Positions 6,273 to 6,538 of a stretch of 6,538 nt of DNA are shown here, one piece after another (within the stretch, counting starts at the first letter, position 1; each line of letters opens with the position of its first letter). The notes under the pieces are model-generated. The model saw only the letters and a program-made list of their open reading frames with translations, had not been told where the DNA came from and did no database searches. This stretch comes from Desulfobacteraceae bacterium. Its GTDB lineage: Bacteria > Desulfobacterota > Desulfobacteria > Desulfobacterales > DAOWNP01. The position numbers were made by a program, and so were the translations under genes. The stretch spans positions 1-6,538 of the forward strand of contig DAOWNP010000143.1 of assembly GCA_030642545.1 (NCBI GenBank), in the 5' to 3' direction.

Positions 6273-6375
6273 TAAGTACCTAAGCATAATTAATCCAATA
6301 TTTCTAAACTAATTTTTTAATAAATATCAATATTTATATTGCGAAAAATTATGTTTATTTTTGCTTAAGTACTTA
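6273..6375. repeat. MITE-like palindromic element upstream of feo
   Basis: Terminal inverted repeats TAAGTACCTAAGCA (6273-6286) and TGCTTAAGTACTTA (6362-6375) match at 13 of 14 positions and bound 103 bp of AT-rich DNA without an ORF. Near the centre is a second inverted repeat with 8-bp arms, ATAAATAT and ATATTTAT, around CA (6320-6337). Sharp ends, small size and lack of coding capacity suit a non-autonomous transposon. I see no clear target-site duplication, so identification is tentative. Confidence 0.5.
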
Positions 6376-6449
6376 TTCCGAGGAGTAAATTGATTTTTTA
6401 ACACAGAAATTGGATAAGCATGAGGGAAGTTTATTTGTTTTTGTAGCGT

Positions 6450-6491
6450 ATAAAATAGCGGAAAAAAACAATTAAACTTTCCGTATTTTGT
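6450..6491. other. Strong stem-loop next to the tandem repeat
   Basis: ATAAAATA, one bulged G, then CGGAAA (6450-6464) pairs with 6478-6491, giving 14 pairs including one wobble and a 13-nt loop. It lies directly left of the 9-bp repeats and shares a repeat-like unit with them. On the minus strand it would lie at the end of any transcript entering from the right. No clean T run follows, so terminator function is unsure. Confidence 0.5.
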
Positions 6492-6538
6492 CTATTTTAT
6501 TTATTTTATTTATTTTATCTATTTTATCTATTTTATCT
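6485..6538. repeat. 9-bp tandem repeat, six copies, cut by the window edge
   Basis: Six head-to-tail 9-mers in perfect register: one ATTTTGTCT, two ATTTTATTT, three ATTTTATCT. The array continues to the last base and probably beyond. Only two positions of the unit vary. Read leftward in one frame it encodes repeats of D/N-K-I and then a TAA stop at 6472-6474, the only open minus-strand frame through the array. It could thus be the C-terminal tail of a gene entering from the right. Plain intergenic microsatellite DNA is equally possible. Confidence 0.9.

Noticed and set aside
6380..6446. Small plus-strand peptides after GAGGAG-like sequence or from the ATG near 6419
   Set aside because: The frames close after 3 to 8 codons, too short to support a gene.
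6485..6538. CRISPR array
   Set aside because: The repeats are directly adjacent 9-mers with no spacers.

Overview
This AT-rich window carries a ferrous-iron uptake operon of the type feoA-feoA-feoB-feoC followed by a small M14-type zinc hydrolase. A DUF4405-type membrane protein and a Crp/Fnr-family regulator lie downstream. All seven confident genes are on the minus strand, so transcription runs from right to left. The low GC content, the paired short FeoA proteins, the FeoC-like protein and the DUF4405 protein with a helical tail suggest an anaerobic bacterium, most likely a sulfate-reducer-like Desulfobacterota. This assignment is inference from protein style; no marker gene is present.

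Layout in transcription order. Positions 5931-6538 are about 600 bp of non-coding, very AT-rich DNA upstream of feo. It holds a 9-bp tandem repeat running off the window edge, a strong stem-loop, a palindromic MITE-like element and a candidate promoter and leader with several small hairpins. The feo genes occupy 5930 down to 2858. Gaps of 3, 4 and 15 nt, and then an overlap with the hydrolase gene (down to 2275), indicate one transcript. A 161-bp gap precedes the DUF4405 gene (2113-1268). The next 266-bp gap holds clustered TTGT motifs and a stem-loop and leads to the Crp/Fnr gene (1001-333). Beyond its stop is a roughly 165-bp long imperfect palindrome and then a clear Rho-independent terminator (152-119). 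I see nothing convincing in 1-118.

How the genes may work together: FeoB is the G-protein-coupled Fe(II) permease. The two FeoA SH3-like proteins and the winged-helix FeoC-like protein are its expected accessory partners. The hydrolase is unexplained in this setting, but its catalytic residues appear intact. The DUF4405 protein could be a small heme or redox membrane protein. The Crp/Fnr protein lacks an FNR-type cysteine cluster but keeps the E-x-x-S-R recognition helix. It could link these genes to anaerobic or redox state; that link is inference.

Most noteworthy are the long palindrome that seems to have been inserted between the regulator stop codon and its terminator, an in-frame 12-bp tandem duplication inside feoC, a duplicated C-terminal domain in the DUF4405 protein, and the feoC-coupled M14 hydrolase.
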